Source: Rhizomucor pusillus (taxonomy: Eukaryota > Mucoromycota > Mucoromycetes > Mucorales > Lichtheimiaceae). From it: a stretch of 62,604 nucleotides of DNA. This document shows positions 9,583-20,024 of this stretch, piece by piece (position 1 is the stretch's first letter; every line of letters starts with the position of its first letter). Where the stretch lies: contig FWWN02000424.1 in assembly GCA_900175165.2 (NCBI GenBank), positions 1 to 62,604 on the forward strand, read 5' to 3'. The position numbers and the translations under genes are program-made. Under the pieces are notes generated by a model. That model searched no databases, was not told the DNA's origin, and worked only from the letters and a program-made list of their open reading frames with translations.

Positions 9583-11788
9583 ATGGATGAAAATACCGGG
9601 CATATCATCGAGCACTGCATTCAACAACGCATTGATGCCATATACACCATTCTATGCAGCGATTCACCATCAGGATCTCAAGCCGAGAACAATGAAAGCA
9701 GCAGCAGGAAGCGGAGACGCGTGTCATCCGATGTTGACCGAGACGGAGGAGGGGACACGACAGCGACCACAATGAAACCTGATTCAATCCTGCAGCCGCG
9801 GGAAGATGACTCTCTCCAGGTGTTACAAGCTCTAGCTATCGAGGAAGTCAGCTATCTGCTTCATTACCTTGGAAGACGTAAGTGTTTTAGCGTTTCATTG
9901 TCAATTGGTTTTCTATCCCTTATCAGATTATTTCCGCAGTCAAGGACTGGTTAAAATATCAAGTCGTGTTCAACAGAGAGACTACCATGTAAGGACTCTG
10001 TCCATCATCACTCTAGTATTCAGAATAAGATTTACACAGTCCTGCTTTCTGCTCTGCTTCCAGTCAAATGTTGAACAGAATGGCCGTGTGCGGAAAAGTC
10101 TTACGTCGAATCATCGAGCTTGGAGAGCGTCAAGGCCTAGTGCTTTTAAAGGTCATTGAAAACCACACTAAATATTCTGTCTCTATCAACAGCAGGTATC
10201 GTTTATCTCGCATAATTGGTCTTATGCATGTCTTTTTTTTTAACTCATTTCTTCTTCACACCAGTGCTCGTCTTGTGGAGGCTCAAACCAGGTACATGAT
10301 AAACGTAATTTTTGGTCTTGCGCATACAGCTTTAGTAACATCATTCTCAGTGCACTCAAGACGCTTGAGCAGCTACACTGCGTGCGCATTCTACATCACC
10401 TGTCGCAGATACGAAGCACTTGTAAGTCTGTGGTTCTGGAAGCAGATCTTATTCCTTTTTTAACAACGCTAAATTTTGTCCCTCTTCGGGAACAATAAGA
10501 CCTTACTTTGAAGCAACCTGCCACGGAGCTGTACCATTCCTTGCATCCACGCGATGCAGCGCACACCGATTAACGAACAAATACAACAAGATCACCTTGC
10601 TTACAACCTTGCATACAAAGAGTATACAGAGCAACTTCAAAAGGTAATCAAACACGCTTTCACGCAAGCAAGACCCGATCACTGACTTGGAATGTAGTTT
10701 GAAAGCCAAGTCAGTCAACCGTATTGGGAAACATGGATATTGCTCAGACAAGTAGAATCATTGCTAGCTCTACCATGTGATGTCACTGGGCTTTCAGAAA
10801 AGGTTGGTAATTTTCTTGTAAATGCGAGTTGAGTATATACATATCTAATCCTATATTTCACAGCAAAAACAACAACTGGATAGTATATTGCATCAGACAG
10901 CCACCAACGATGATAATCAGCATGTTCGCATTAACAACGAATTGAAGGTGAATGAATACATATTTTCTAGAGACTTTATATATCAGATCTTGACACGAAA
11001 ATGTATGTGATGTAGTCTCTTGTTGCACAAAATGTTCAAAATGCGTTGCAGGATCAGTGCAAGCAAATAGCACGATTGTTAGAGTCGACGAGCAGTGATC
11101 CCAACGGAATAAACGATATTGCAGATTACATACAACAACAAAAAGAAACACTTTATCGAATGCAAGCTGGCTTGCCGAATATAAGAGCTCAGTTAACAAA
11201 ACGGATCACGTATCATCTCAAGGTATCTTTTGAACTTTCCCCGCTGAGAAGAAATCGTGTGATGTTTATTGTTAACGTATGTCGGGAAAAAAGATTTCGC
11301 TGGAAGTACTGGAAATAATGTGGTCGATCTTGCACGAGTTCCGGAGTACACATGAGATGGAAAAGAACAAGGCATTGGATACTTACTATACTACCATGGC
11401 TGATACGCTCATTATACGAACAAAGTAAGATTTCATTGTTTTCGTAAAGAAATAGCAGCTCATTGCAGAATTTAGATTACTTTACATATCCACACTCCTC
11501 GCCACGTACGACGCAAAGACCGTGGAAGCCTTAAAGACCTTGAGGTATGTGTTTTTGTACCTGACTAGATAGTGGTTAAGCATTTTTACTCACATGCTCT
11601 CCGCCGCCAGATCAATCTTGGAATCTAGATTGATCGATGCAAGAACACAGCTATCTTATGCTCAGAAAAGGCTTGAAAAGTATCAAGAGATGGGACCAGA
11701 GTTTGAGACATTGGCAGGAGCCTACTTTAAGCTTCTTGAGGATATACAAGCTACGCAGGATGACATTGATAGGATAAAACGAGATTGA
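9583..11788 (+). CDS. probable augmin complex subunit HAUS4
   Basis: A gene of about a dozen short exons. It starts at MDENTGHIIEHCIQQRIDAI (9583) and ends after a long coiled coil whose last part reads YQEMGPEFETLAGAYFKLLE. That C-terminal pattern (GPEF-x-L-x-x-x-Y-x-x-L-x-x-I) and the all-helical make-up fit HAUS4, a subunit of the augmin complex that recruits gamma-tubulin to existing spindle microtubules. Between them lie LKDWLKYQVVFNRETT, MAVCGKVLRRIIELGERQGL, QPYWETWILLRQVESLLALP and DIADYIQQQKETLYRMQAGL. The exon edges near 10440-10560 are ambiguous, with two frame-compatible options. It is divergent from the F-box-PP2 gene, sharing a 253-base promoter gap. It could be another coiled-coil spindle or centrosome protein. 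Confidence 0.65.
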
Positions 11789-12040
11789 GGAAGGAAGAGA
11801 AAGGGAACACAAATGAAATGTAAATATATGGTACACAATCCACAGTTATTATTGATAGTCGCCTTCTTTTTGCGTCGTAGCGTAATGTAAAGGATGGGAA
11901 AGGGGGTTAAAATTTTTCTTCCTTCGTATTTGCGAGCGGGTCATGTTGGGTTGGGTTGGGGGAATATTGTTGCAGATAAAAAAAAAGAAGAGAGACAGAG
12001 ATAGCAGGCAGGTAGGCAGGCAGGCTCAGGATTAACAAAC

Positions 12041-12750
12041 TTAATAGTTGTATGTGTCGCGTGAGAAGTTGGGGTCTTGGATGAAAGCTGCCAGGACTTT
12101 GCTACCGGTCTGCAGCAGTGGGTGGCCGGCGACACTGAGGATATGGGAAGAAATTAGTTGAATGCATTCTACATATAAACAGATCTTTCTGTGTGATGAT
12201 ATATACTTACATTTGTAAAAATCTCTCCAGACCTTCACGGCGTTGCTCAATCACATCATCAGCAAAACGATTGGTAAACACCTTGCCAGGCAAAGGAGGG
12301 ATATTGACGCGCGTGGATTCGCGTTCAAGCACGTCTCGGAACCATTCAAAATCGCTGTACCGTCTGCGGACTGATGACTGCTTCAGCTTGAATGCAGGGA
12401 TATTGGTCTACAGAAAATAGATACCCAAACTGATAAGCGTTCTGTCCATCGTTTTGTTTACAGACGCACACGATAGACATACCCTGCAGACGATTTCGTA
12501 GTCGGTAAACATTTTACGTCCAAAACCTACACGGAAAAGGTGTGTTTTGGAGTGAGCAAGAGGTTGCAGAGCGGTTAGCAGCGTTGCTCTCGGCAAACGT
12601 ACCATGCGTCTGTGGATTCCTCACTTCAATTTCCAAAAAGTTCTCGGGGATTCCATAACGCTCTTCAACAGTTTGTTCTCTCGTGATGGGACCGGCCATA
12701 GTCTCAAAGGCCTGGAAACGGGGTGCGGACGATCCAGTAGTGGTCGACAT
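12041..12750 (-). CDS. SNX3: sorting nexin 3 (PX domain; Grd19-type)
   Basis: Spliced product is about 162 residues, the same size as animal SNX3. The order matches family members: leader ending [20 protein letters not shown], then [46 protein letters not shown] and [10 protein letters not shown]. The RRYSDF and PPLPGK motifs are the PI3P-binding elements of the PX domain. The protein acts at early endosomes as cargo adaptor for the retromer pathway (Grd19 in yeast). The four exons end at NFSRDTYNY. It is convergent with the HAUS4-like gene, 252 bases apart. Confidence 0.93.
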
Positions 12751-13227
12751 GGAGTGAGTGTATCAGAGGATTGCAGTTCAAAACCAGTTGGAGGGATCGA
12801 AGGTGCTTGTTTCTCTGAGTGCCGCCGCTGAGTCGTCGCTTTTCAACCCAGCAAGCGGCCTGCATACATCATCAATGCGATCACAAGCAGTGCTAGAGTA
12901 GAAGCATTCATGAGAAAGATCACTGTAAACATCTTAGTTTCTCGGCTCGAGAATTTCAAAATGTGGCATAATGTGAAGTATGCCAAGGGATAAAATTAGA
13001 TATGTATATATGGCAGTAAGTGTTTTAAATGCGAGATAGAGTGTTTAGACATCTGGCGAGAGTATGAATCTTCGATATCGAATTCATCGTAAAATATACA
13101 TGTTTTCGGGTGCAATGCTATTGATCGACTTCAAAGAAGCAAATGCGATAATTATTGCTTGCTTGAATTTTAATTCTGTTGACGGTGACACACAGACCCG
13201 CGCAGGTTGCTCATAATCATATCCATT

Positions 13228-15335
13228 ATGATGGCAACGCTTTGCGATTTCAGCATAGATCAACGCCACTTTATGAATGACAGCCAGAATGCTCAATATC
13301 GCACACGCTTATCTCTGGGGAAAAGCAGCCTACAAACAGGAAACTATAACGTCGCGATCGATCATTTCAACAACATCGTTGCTTCGCTCGAAAACAAATT
13401 GGCGATTGCGCTCGTGCATAGATCGCAGGCCAGGGAAAAGCTTGAATCCCTACAGCCATCAATAGAGGATGCCAAAGAAGCCGTACGATTGGCACCGCGT
13501 CTATCTGTTGGATATCTGAAGCTTGCACATCTATTGTGGCAGGAGGGCGAGACACGAGAAACGTTGCTGATGTATCAGAAGGCGATGAAAAACGTAACGA
13601 GTGACGATAAGTTGTACCACCAACTCGAGTCTTCGAAAGGCTACGTCGAGGAGCAGCTAAATAAACAAATCGGCATCTTTCTCCCCAAGTTGCCTTACGA
13701 CATTGTTGATCAAATTTTGTCACATCTTCCCTTCGCTGTTCTCTTGAAATGCAGATTGATATGCAAGCAGTGGAACAAGACGATATCCAAATGGCCGAAA
13801 TTATGGAAAAGCATTGATACTGATTGGCTCTTAAGCAGCAGAGTGCCATTGCTTGTAGGAAAGCCTCTCCAAAGAGTCACCATTGAATTTGCGGAAGACA
13901 TGGAGGAAAATGCAGGCGTTTGGAAAATACCCTGTTGCAGGCATCCAGGAATTATGCAAGTATATTATATGCAGCTTCAAAGCATAAGTTCTACGGTATC
14001 TAATTTGGCGATAAATGTGCAGCTGTTTTTGGTATAATCGATTGTGCAGACTTGTTATATGCTCCACACGTACTTGCTCTGCTTCGTCCGTGTCTGCAGA
14101 GCTTGACTGTGCTTGAGATAACTTGCTATGAACGTCCTTCTGTCGAAGTGTCATTTTCCAGTCGCTTGCTTCAAATGGCTCTCAAACAGTGTATCCATCT
14201 CCGGTACCCTGAATTCAGCAGCGAGCTGCCTGCTGAAGCATGTCGAGCACTCAGTGGTGTAATGGCTGAACTTCCAGACAACTTGCGATTGCAAACGTTT
14301 ATCTTTGGGGTTTGCCGCTCTTCAGGCCCCATAAATGCGGACGAACTGTATGAGAAACCATATCCGTATTTCTACGATGCTATCTGCCTATTGCTCGAAT
14401 GCTGTCCGGAATTTACCTATACTCTGACAATGTCGATAACGTTAATGAGGTGGAGTTCTCGAATATGGTGCTGCGACATTGTCCACAGCTCGCAAGCTTC
14501 GGGTTCGACAGATATACACATTCTATACTCGGTTTCCCCATGCTGGCGAAACGAATAACATCCCGGGATACGTGTATTATAGCCCGTAGCAAGCACGTAA
14601 ACGGATTCTTGCCGATACTGCAGCATTTACGTGATAATTTGGCGAATACTAAACGGGTTGGGAGGTTTCGCACGATTAAGACACTTGCACTTGACAGAAA
14701 GTTACAAAATCAATGATATCAGTAACATTGCCAACAAGACAGCATTATCCGTATTGCAGATGAGCCCCAACATTGAAACGCTTGAATTGGATATGATCGA
14801 TCTCACAGATGATGCTATGTTAGATACTTTGGCCTCGATGAAACACCTAACATACTTGGGAGCTATGATCTTGCCACAAAATCAATATAGCAGGCTTACG
14901 ACTATTTGCATCGACGACTACCAGCTTACAATCAGTTCACTTCATACAACATTACATAACTTGCCGTTGTAATAGAACATCTATGCCTCAGTCGGCTGAA
15001 GGTATAATAACAGCTTTGGGAAAAATACGGCAGCTACGGAAGTTGTGTTTGAGCCATTGTCAATCTCGCACCATCAGCAAGAATTTTGTTGACAATCTGA
15101 AAGCACGATATTGGCCACAGTGAACATGTATAAGGTCGAGCCAAGTCTCGAGACCGTTGTACTTCTGTCAGGTATTCCAACCATGTAATACATCAAATTC
15201 AACAGTCGTATTTCTCAAATGGATAAAGAACAAATTATGCAAGTCCTTGAAGAACGGACAAGACCACTTATCGTAAACAGACAAGAAAGTTTCAAGAGGG
15301 ATCGAGATGGGACTATAACTCACAATATTAAATGA
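13228..15335 (+). pseudogene. broken TPR / F-box / leucine-rich-repeat protein gene
   Basis: The first ~235 codons are open from ATG 13228. They encode TPR-like repeats (GKSSLQTGNYNVAIDHFNNI, AKEAVRLAPRLSVGYLKLAH) followed by an F-box (LPYDIVDQILSHLPFAVLLK, CRLICKQWNKTI). This is the Pof3/Dia2-like layout that is expanded in Mucorales. Downstream LRR-type sequence is clear (LLYAPHVLALLRPCLQSLTV, VEFSNMVLRHCPQLASF, ALSVLQMSPNIETLELDMID, GKIRQLRKLCLSHCQ) but alternates between frames at about 14400, 14640, 14980 and 15120, with stops and no plausible splice sites at those points. The coding trace ends at 15335. I read it as a recently decayed gene; clustered sequencing errors are an alternative. 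An N-terminal fragment of about 276 residues could still be made. Confidence 0.7.
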
Positions 15336-16304
15336 GGCTCGTTTGGTATCTCTATACTAGAACGGCAAAGGATATATTTCATTTGTAGTATAAATTCACG
15401 GAACTTTGTAAAAGAAATGTCTATTTTCCTACTATTTGTGGGTCACAACCAGCAACTCGATTGTATGCCCAAGCCCGAAAGGATATCCGCTTTTGGTATG
15501 CATATGTAAGATACCAATTGATCCTTTGTGTCACAGAGCCGTCAAAGACTTCCGACACTTCTCGATATTCTTTGGGTTCGAAAATGCGCAATGATCATGC
15601 TTCTTGGTGGTAGCAGCATGATCCATCCAAAGACCTCGAGGAATAAAAAGAAGAGATGCTTGTTGGTGCAAGAGTTTTTTCTTCTTTTGCAATCAAAAGT
15701 TGCTAGCCAACGCTTGACACTGACACACATCATCGCCGAGCAAAAGCAGTCATATCATGATCTATGCTGTTTCAGTTTATTAACATGATGATCCGCGGAT
15801 AGCACGCTGACATGAGTGTGAGCGTGCGCGGACGCACACACACATGCTGCAATCATATATTCCCAAGGACTGGCTTTTTCTTTTCTTTTCTCGTATTCTT
15901 TGCTTCCATGGTTCGGGAACATGTGGATGTCTGTTGTACCACGCGACTCCAAAATTTACTGCTCAGTTGCCACAACACCCATAACTACTTTGCCATTTAA
16001 CCTAGCCTCACCAACGCATCTAATCCATAGCAGGTACGAGACATATACTTGAGAGCAGCACATCGAGTAAGCGAGAACAAACTCGCTGAAGGAAAAAAGT
16101 ACTTGTCCAATAAGTATGTCCCTTTCTTTTTTTCGTGCGAGGCCCCAGTCGGATCAAATAAGCTGTTTTGAGGAGGAGAGGGTTGTTTGATCCGCATGTG
16201 CGCCCCACACATCCCATCCAATCGTGTAGCATTTGCTCCAAAGGCACCTTAGTTTTCCAGCTTACCGCCTGCATTATGTAATAAATGTTTCCCTGGGTTC
16301 TGGA
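15336..16304. other. 1 kb non-coding stretch
   Basis: No gene is supported. It contains short AC/GT runs (about 15835-15845) and presumably the upstream control region of the sugar transporter. Open frames here lack motif or splice support. Confidence 0.5.
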
Positions 16305-16311
16305 TATAAAA
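16305..16311 (+). promoter_or_regulatory. TATA box of the sugar transporter gene
   Basis: TATAAAA lies 72 bases before the proposed start codon at 16383, a typical spacing for a strongly expressed fungal gene. Placement is by motif only. Confidence 0.5.
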
Positions 16312-16382
16312 GCATGCCAATGAACAGATGAACATGTTTGCACACACTCGCATCTTACCCGCTTCCGCTGCTGTTAACATCC

Positions 16383-18335
16383 ATGGGGCGGTCACTTTAC
16401 ACTATAGTAACCACCAATGTCTATGTACGTTATTGATTTTAACAGCTCGAGCATATTTGCTGTTGCTGATCTACTTTGTTGTTATAGGTCATTGGTGCAT
16501 TTGCAGCCATTGCCGGTATCATGTTTGGTTTCGATATCGGCAGTAACTCTGGAGTTATCGGCACCTGGCAGTAAGTACAGCAACAAGCACAGTCCAGTCC
16601 AGTTCAGTCAAGCTAGACGATGTCGATATATACGTTTAGATACCAAGAGTATTTCAACCATCCAAACGATCTTCTTCAAGGAGGCATCAATGCTTCTCTC
16701 AGCGCCGGCTGTTTCGTAGGCGCCTTGATTGCTGGTTTCCCCGCTGACAGATACTCGCGCAAGTACTCTATTATTGGCGCATCGTCCCTGTTCATCATCG
16801 GCTCTGTATTCCAAGCTGCTGCAAATGGTGTTCCGTTGCTCTGCGTGGGTCGTGTTTTGAACGGTAAATATTTTTGAATATGCAAAGGAGAGATTTATTC
16901 AGATATATTCACACAGTCAGTAATCCTTCAGGTCTTTCTGTTGGTATCACGTCGATGGTTGTACCTTTGTATCAATCTGAAATTGCACCAAAGGAAATCC
17001 GTGGCCGCATTGTTGCTGTGCAACAGTGGAGTATCACTTGGGGTATCATGATTGCGTAAGTATACTATTCTATTTTCTTCTCTAAGACATAGTGCTTAAA
17101 ACGGATCCACACACATTTAGTTTCTGGATCCAATACGGTTGCCAATACATACAAAGCAGCGCTGCGTGGCGAATCCCATGGGCGGTCCAAGCTGTCCCGG
17201 CCGTCATTTTGTTTGCTGGCATGTGGGCGTTCCCCTTCTCTCCGCGCTGGCTCGCTGACAAGGGACGCATGGAAGAAGCACGGAAAGTTCTGGCCGATAT
17301 CCACGGTGAAGGAGACATGAACCATCCTCGAGTACAATTGGTAAAATGCAACTGCCTTTTTATTATTCTGCGAATAGAGAAAGATAAATAACACTTTCTT
17401 CATGCAGGAAATCCAAGAAATTGAGGCGACTATCAAGTTTGATCGAGAAATCGCATCGCACCGGTACAGTGATCTTTTGAAACCAGGCATGGCATACCGC
17501 GTCTCCCTCGGCGTGTGTCTTCAAATCTGGCAGCAGCTGACAGGCATGAATATCATCATGTTCTACGTCGTACTAATGTTCCAGCAAGCCGGTATCGGCG
17601 ACACGCAAGAAGCGACGCTCCTGGCTTCCGGTATCAACTACGTAGTCAACGTTGTCATGACTGTACCGGCGATCCTGTTTGTTGACAAGTGGGGCCGTCG
17701 CCCTACCATGATTTTCGGTGCGCTGTTCATGTCCCTCTTCCTCTGGATCGTTGGCGGTCTCATGAGCCAAGGCAACTGGTACCAAAACGAAAGTGGAGAG
17801 TGGATGATGAATATGAATAACCATCACGCTACCAACGGCATGATGGCAGCCGTCTACCTTTTCGTCGCCTCCTTTGCAACCACCTGGGGTCCGCTTGGAT
17901 GGATCTATCCCGCAGAAATCTACCCGTTGCGTGTACGCGCCGTCGCCGTTTCCATGTCCACTGCCTCCAACTGGTTCTTCAACTGGCTCCTCAACTTTGT
18001 CGTGCCCATGCTCATGCAGAGAATCCGCTATGGCCTTTACATGCTGTTTGCTGGTTTCAACTTTTTGATGGCTGTTCATGTTTACCTTGCTTATCCCGAG
18101 ACAAAGGGCTTTACGGTAATAATTCGCTCTTACTTACAATTTATACAATGTTGTTCTAATACCTTCGTCCGTCTGTGCATAGCTTGAAGAAATGGAGATC
18201 GTGTTCAAACATAACCCACGCCGAAAGCTCCCTAGAGCCGTCGTCGAGCAGGAAATGGCAGAGACGTACGATTTGGCGAACAGGAACAATGCAACTTTTG
18301 AAAAGACAGAAGAAACAGCTGAACACCAGGTCTAA
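16383..18335 (+). CDS. MFS sugar (hexose) transporter
   Basis: Plasma-membrane sugar porter of the major facilitator superfamily, about 520 residues and 12 predicted membrane helices. The first exon (16383-16424) encodes only MGRSLYTIVTTNVY and joins in frame to IGAFAAIAGIMFGFDIGS. Family signatures follow in order: RVLNGLSVGITSMVVPLYQ with SEIAPKEIRGR, PFSPRWLADKGR (the usual PESPRWL has F for E), QIWQQLTGMNIIMFY, DKWGRRPTMI and GWIYPAEIYPLRVRA, then PETKGFTLEEME. These identify the sugar porter family and the QQLTG hexose-binding helix. The C-terminus is hydrophilic (TFEKTEETAEHQV). The likely substrate is glucose or a related hexose; specificity cannot be read from sequence. A TATA box precedes it and AATAAA-type signals occur near 18520. 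Confidence 0.93.
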
Positions 18336-18569
18336 TAATCACGATACTAATCGCAGTAGTCTATCTATTTTCTTTGTCTTTTTTCAACCATCTGTAAACA
18401 CATTATCTAATAATTCCACAACCACTTTTGCCACATTAAACTTTATCGTATTTCCCGCTCTATCCGTATCTGTGTCTGGAGAAGCGTTATTCTGTTACCA
18501 TGTCAACAAATGCCTACATCAATAAAATTATATTGCAACTTCTTATTTATTCTCGTGCTATTTTACGGT

Positions 18570-19496
18570 TTATTTCAACAAAGAAGTTCTTTTGCTGCTG
18601 CTGCTGCCGCCGCCGCCCAGGAAACGTGGTTTCGTCTTGCGCCATATCGAGTGCAATGTTGAACCGAACGACTTTGTATCTTTTTGTCGTTGTCGTTGCT
18701 GCTGCTGCTGTGCTTGTTTGCTGGCGGTGGCTGTCATGCAGGTGATCGGTGTCGAGGAGGAGGAGGAGGAGGGTGAGGTTGAAGGAGGAGGAGGAGGGTG
18801 GTTGTAGGTGGAACACACGTGGAGGTTTTTCGAAGATACTCGTCTGATACTGTGTATGGTGCTCAGGGTAGCACGACTCACGTTTCTGCAGCTACTATCT
18901 CTGCGCATTCTGGAAGCGGATACTTGCCCTCGTTCACACTGGCGCCACCATACCAGGTTCGGAGGCGTGGATGAAGATCTATTATTCGGATGTGGCAAAA
19001 ATGAGCTCGGTCGTGCAGGGCGAGAAGAAGGAGAAGAAGAAAGATTGATAATAAAACTGTTGATGCTAGAACTGCTTGTGCGTTGCGAGCGTCGATCGCT
19101 CACAGGCGTAGCTGCAAGAACAGAGCACGCTGCTCGGCTGCTAGAATCATACCGAGTGTGGCCCGACTCAACTACCGGAAGGAAAAACGCATCGTTGTGG
19201 TAAGGGAACGGGAGCGGGAACACATCAATTGCAATGTTGTTGCTATTGCCGGAGCAAGAAGTGTCCCTTGATCGCTTGCTGCTCTTGCCACGAGGAGGAA
19301 AGGAAACGCGAGTAGTGCGACGAGTTAATATCCCCTCATTCGTGCCGATCAACGACGCTTGAAACTGCGCAATCCGTTCTGCTCTCGTCACTTCGGGTGG
19401 AGGCGTGGAACTCGTGTGCTTTGCCAGGTTTTCGACCGTGAGCCACTGTACATATGCATAATCCGTCGGAGAACTTGATACGTTATTGCTATTCAT
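18570..19496 (-). CDS. basic Ser/Pro-rich protein with RVSF motif
   Basis: A single-exon frame of 308 residues starting MNSNNVSSSPTDYAYVQWLT. No known domain is visible. The N-terminal third (YVQWLTVENLAKHT, RAERIAQFQASLIG) looks globular or helical; the rest is disordered and rich in Ser, Arg and Pro, ending in SIWRKTKPRFLGG and a basic tail. Residues 63-66 are RVSF, a canonical RVxF protein phosphatase 1 docking site. A homopolymer-rich 3' part (polyGln and polySer) was read on the other strand as GCT/CTG runs. The long open frame and ATG context support a real gene; function is unknown. Confidence 0.55.
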   Translation of the reverse strand: MNSNNVSSSPTDYAYVQWLTVENLAKHTSSTPPPEVTRAERIAQFQASLIGTNEGILTRRTTRVSFPPRGKSSKRSRDTSCSGNSNNIAIDVFPLPFPYHNDAFFLPVVESGHTRYDSSSRAACSVLAATPVSDRRSQRTSSSSINSFIINLSSSPSSRPARPSSFLPHPNNRSSSTPPNLVWWRQCERGQVSASRMRRDSSCRNVSRATLSTIHSIRRVSSKNLHVCSTYNHPPPPPSTSPSSSSSSTPITCMTATASKQAQQQQQRQRQKDTKSFGSTLHSIWRKTKPRFLGGGGSSSSKRTSLLK

Positions 19497-20024
19497 TGTG
19501 CATAGAAGAACAGTTCAAGAAAGATAGAGCATACTGGTAAGAAGGTAAACAAGAATAGCTGGTATATATATAGATATCTGTGACTCTTGCCGTAAATGCA
19601 TTGTCCACAAAAAAACCAGAATGTCGTTATGTGTTGTCCTGTCGTCGATCGTTTTTAACTCTAATCGCGTACTACTATGAGTATTACAGCACTATCAATC
19701 AGTGCTACTACAAGTACTAACTCAATAATTGCTGACGTCCACCCAGCAGAAGAATCTATTTCGCTAGGAACTTCGTCGTGGTATGTGGTCAACTTCATCT
19801 TATCCTTTTATTGATACATGGCAACAAAATAGATTTGCAAACAACATTTTTTCGTTGCTCGCATGTTCTAACGCCAAGCATTGTCTAAAGTCATAATATT
19901 ATGAGTGTGCCGTTTTAAGTGTATGCGAGTGTGTGAATGTTTTGTGTGATACATGTGTATTTGCGTGTATATATATGTGTGTGTCTTTTACAAGTGATGC
20001 GGCATTTTTCTTCCTTTGGGGTGA
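19497..20024. other. intergenic spacer
   Basis: No gene seen. It contains the promoter of the minus-strand Ser-rich gene (TATATATA at about 19563-19571) and the 3' end of TRAP1, with a GT-rich run around 19920-19985. Confidence 0.5.

Noticed and set aside
11944..11962. Tandem GGGTT-like units resembling telomeric sequence
   Set aside because: Only three imperfect units and not the usual fungal TTAGGG; it lies between two normal genes.
17573..18079. 168-codon minus-strand frame opposite the sugar transporter
   Set aside because: Antisense shadow of a conserved membrane protein; composition is His/Glu-rich without pattern.
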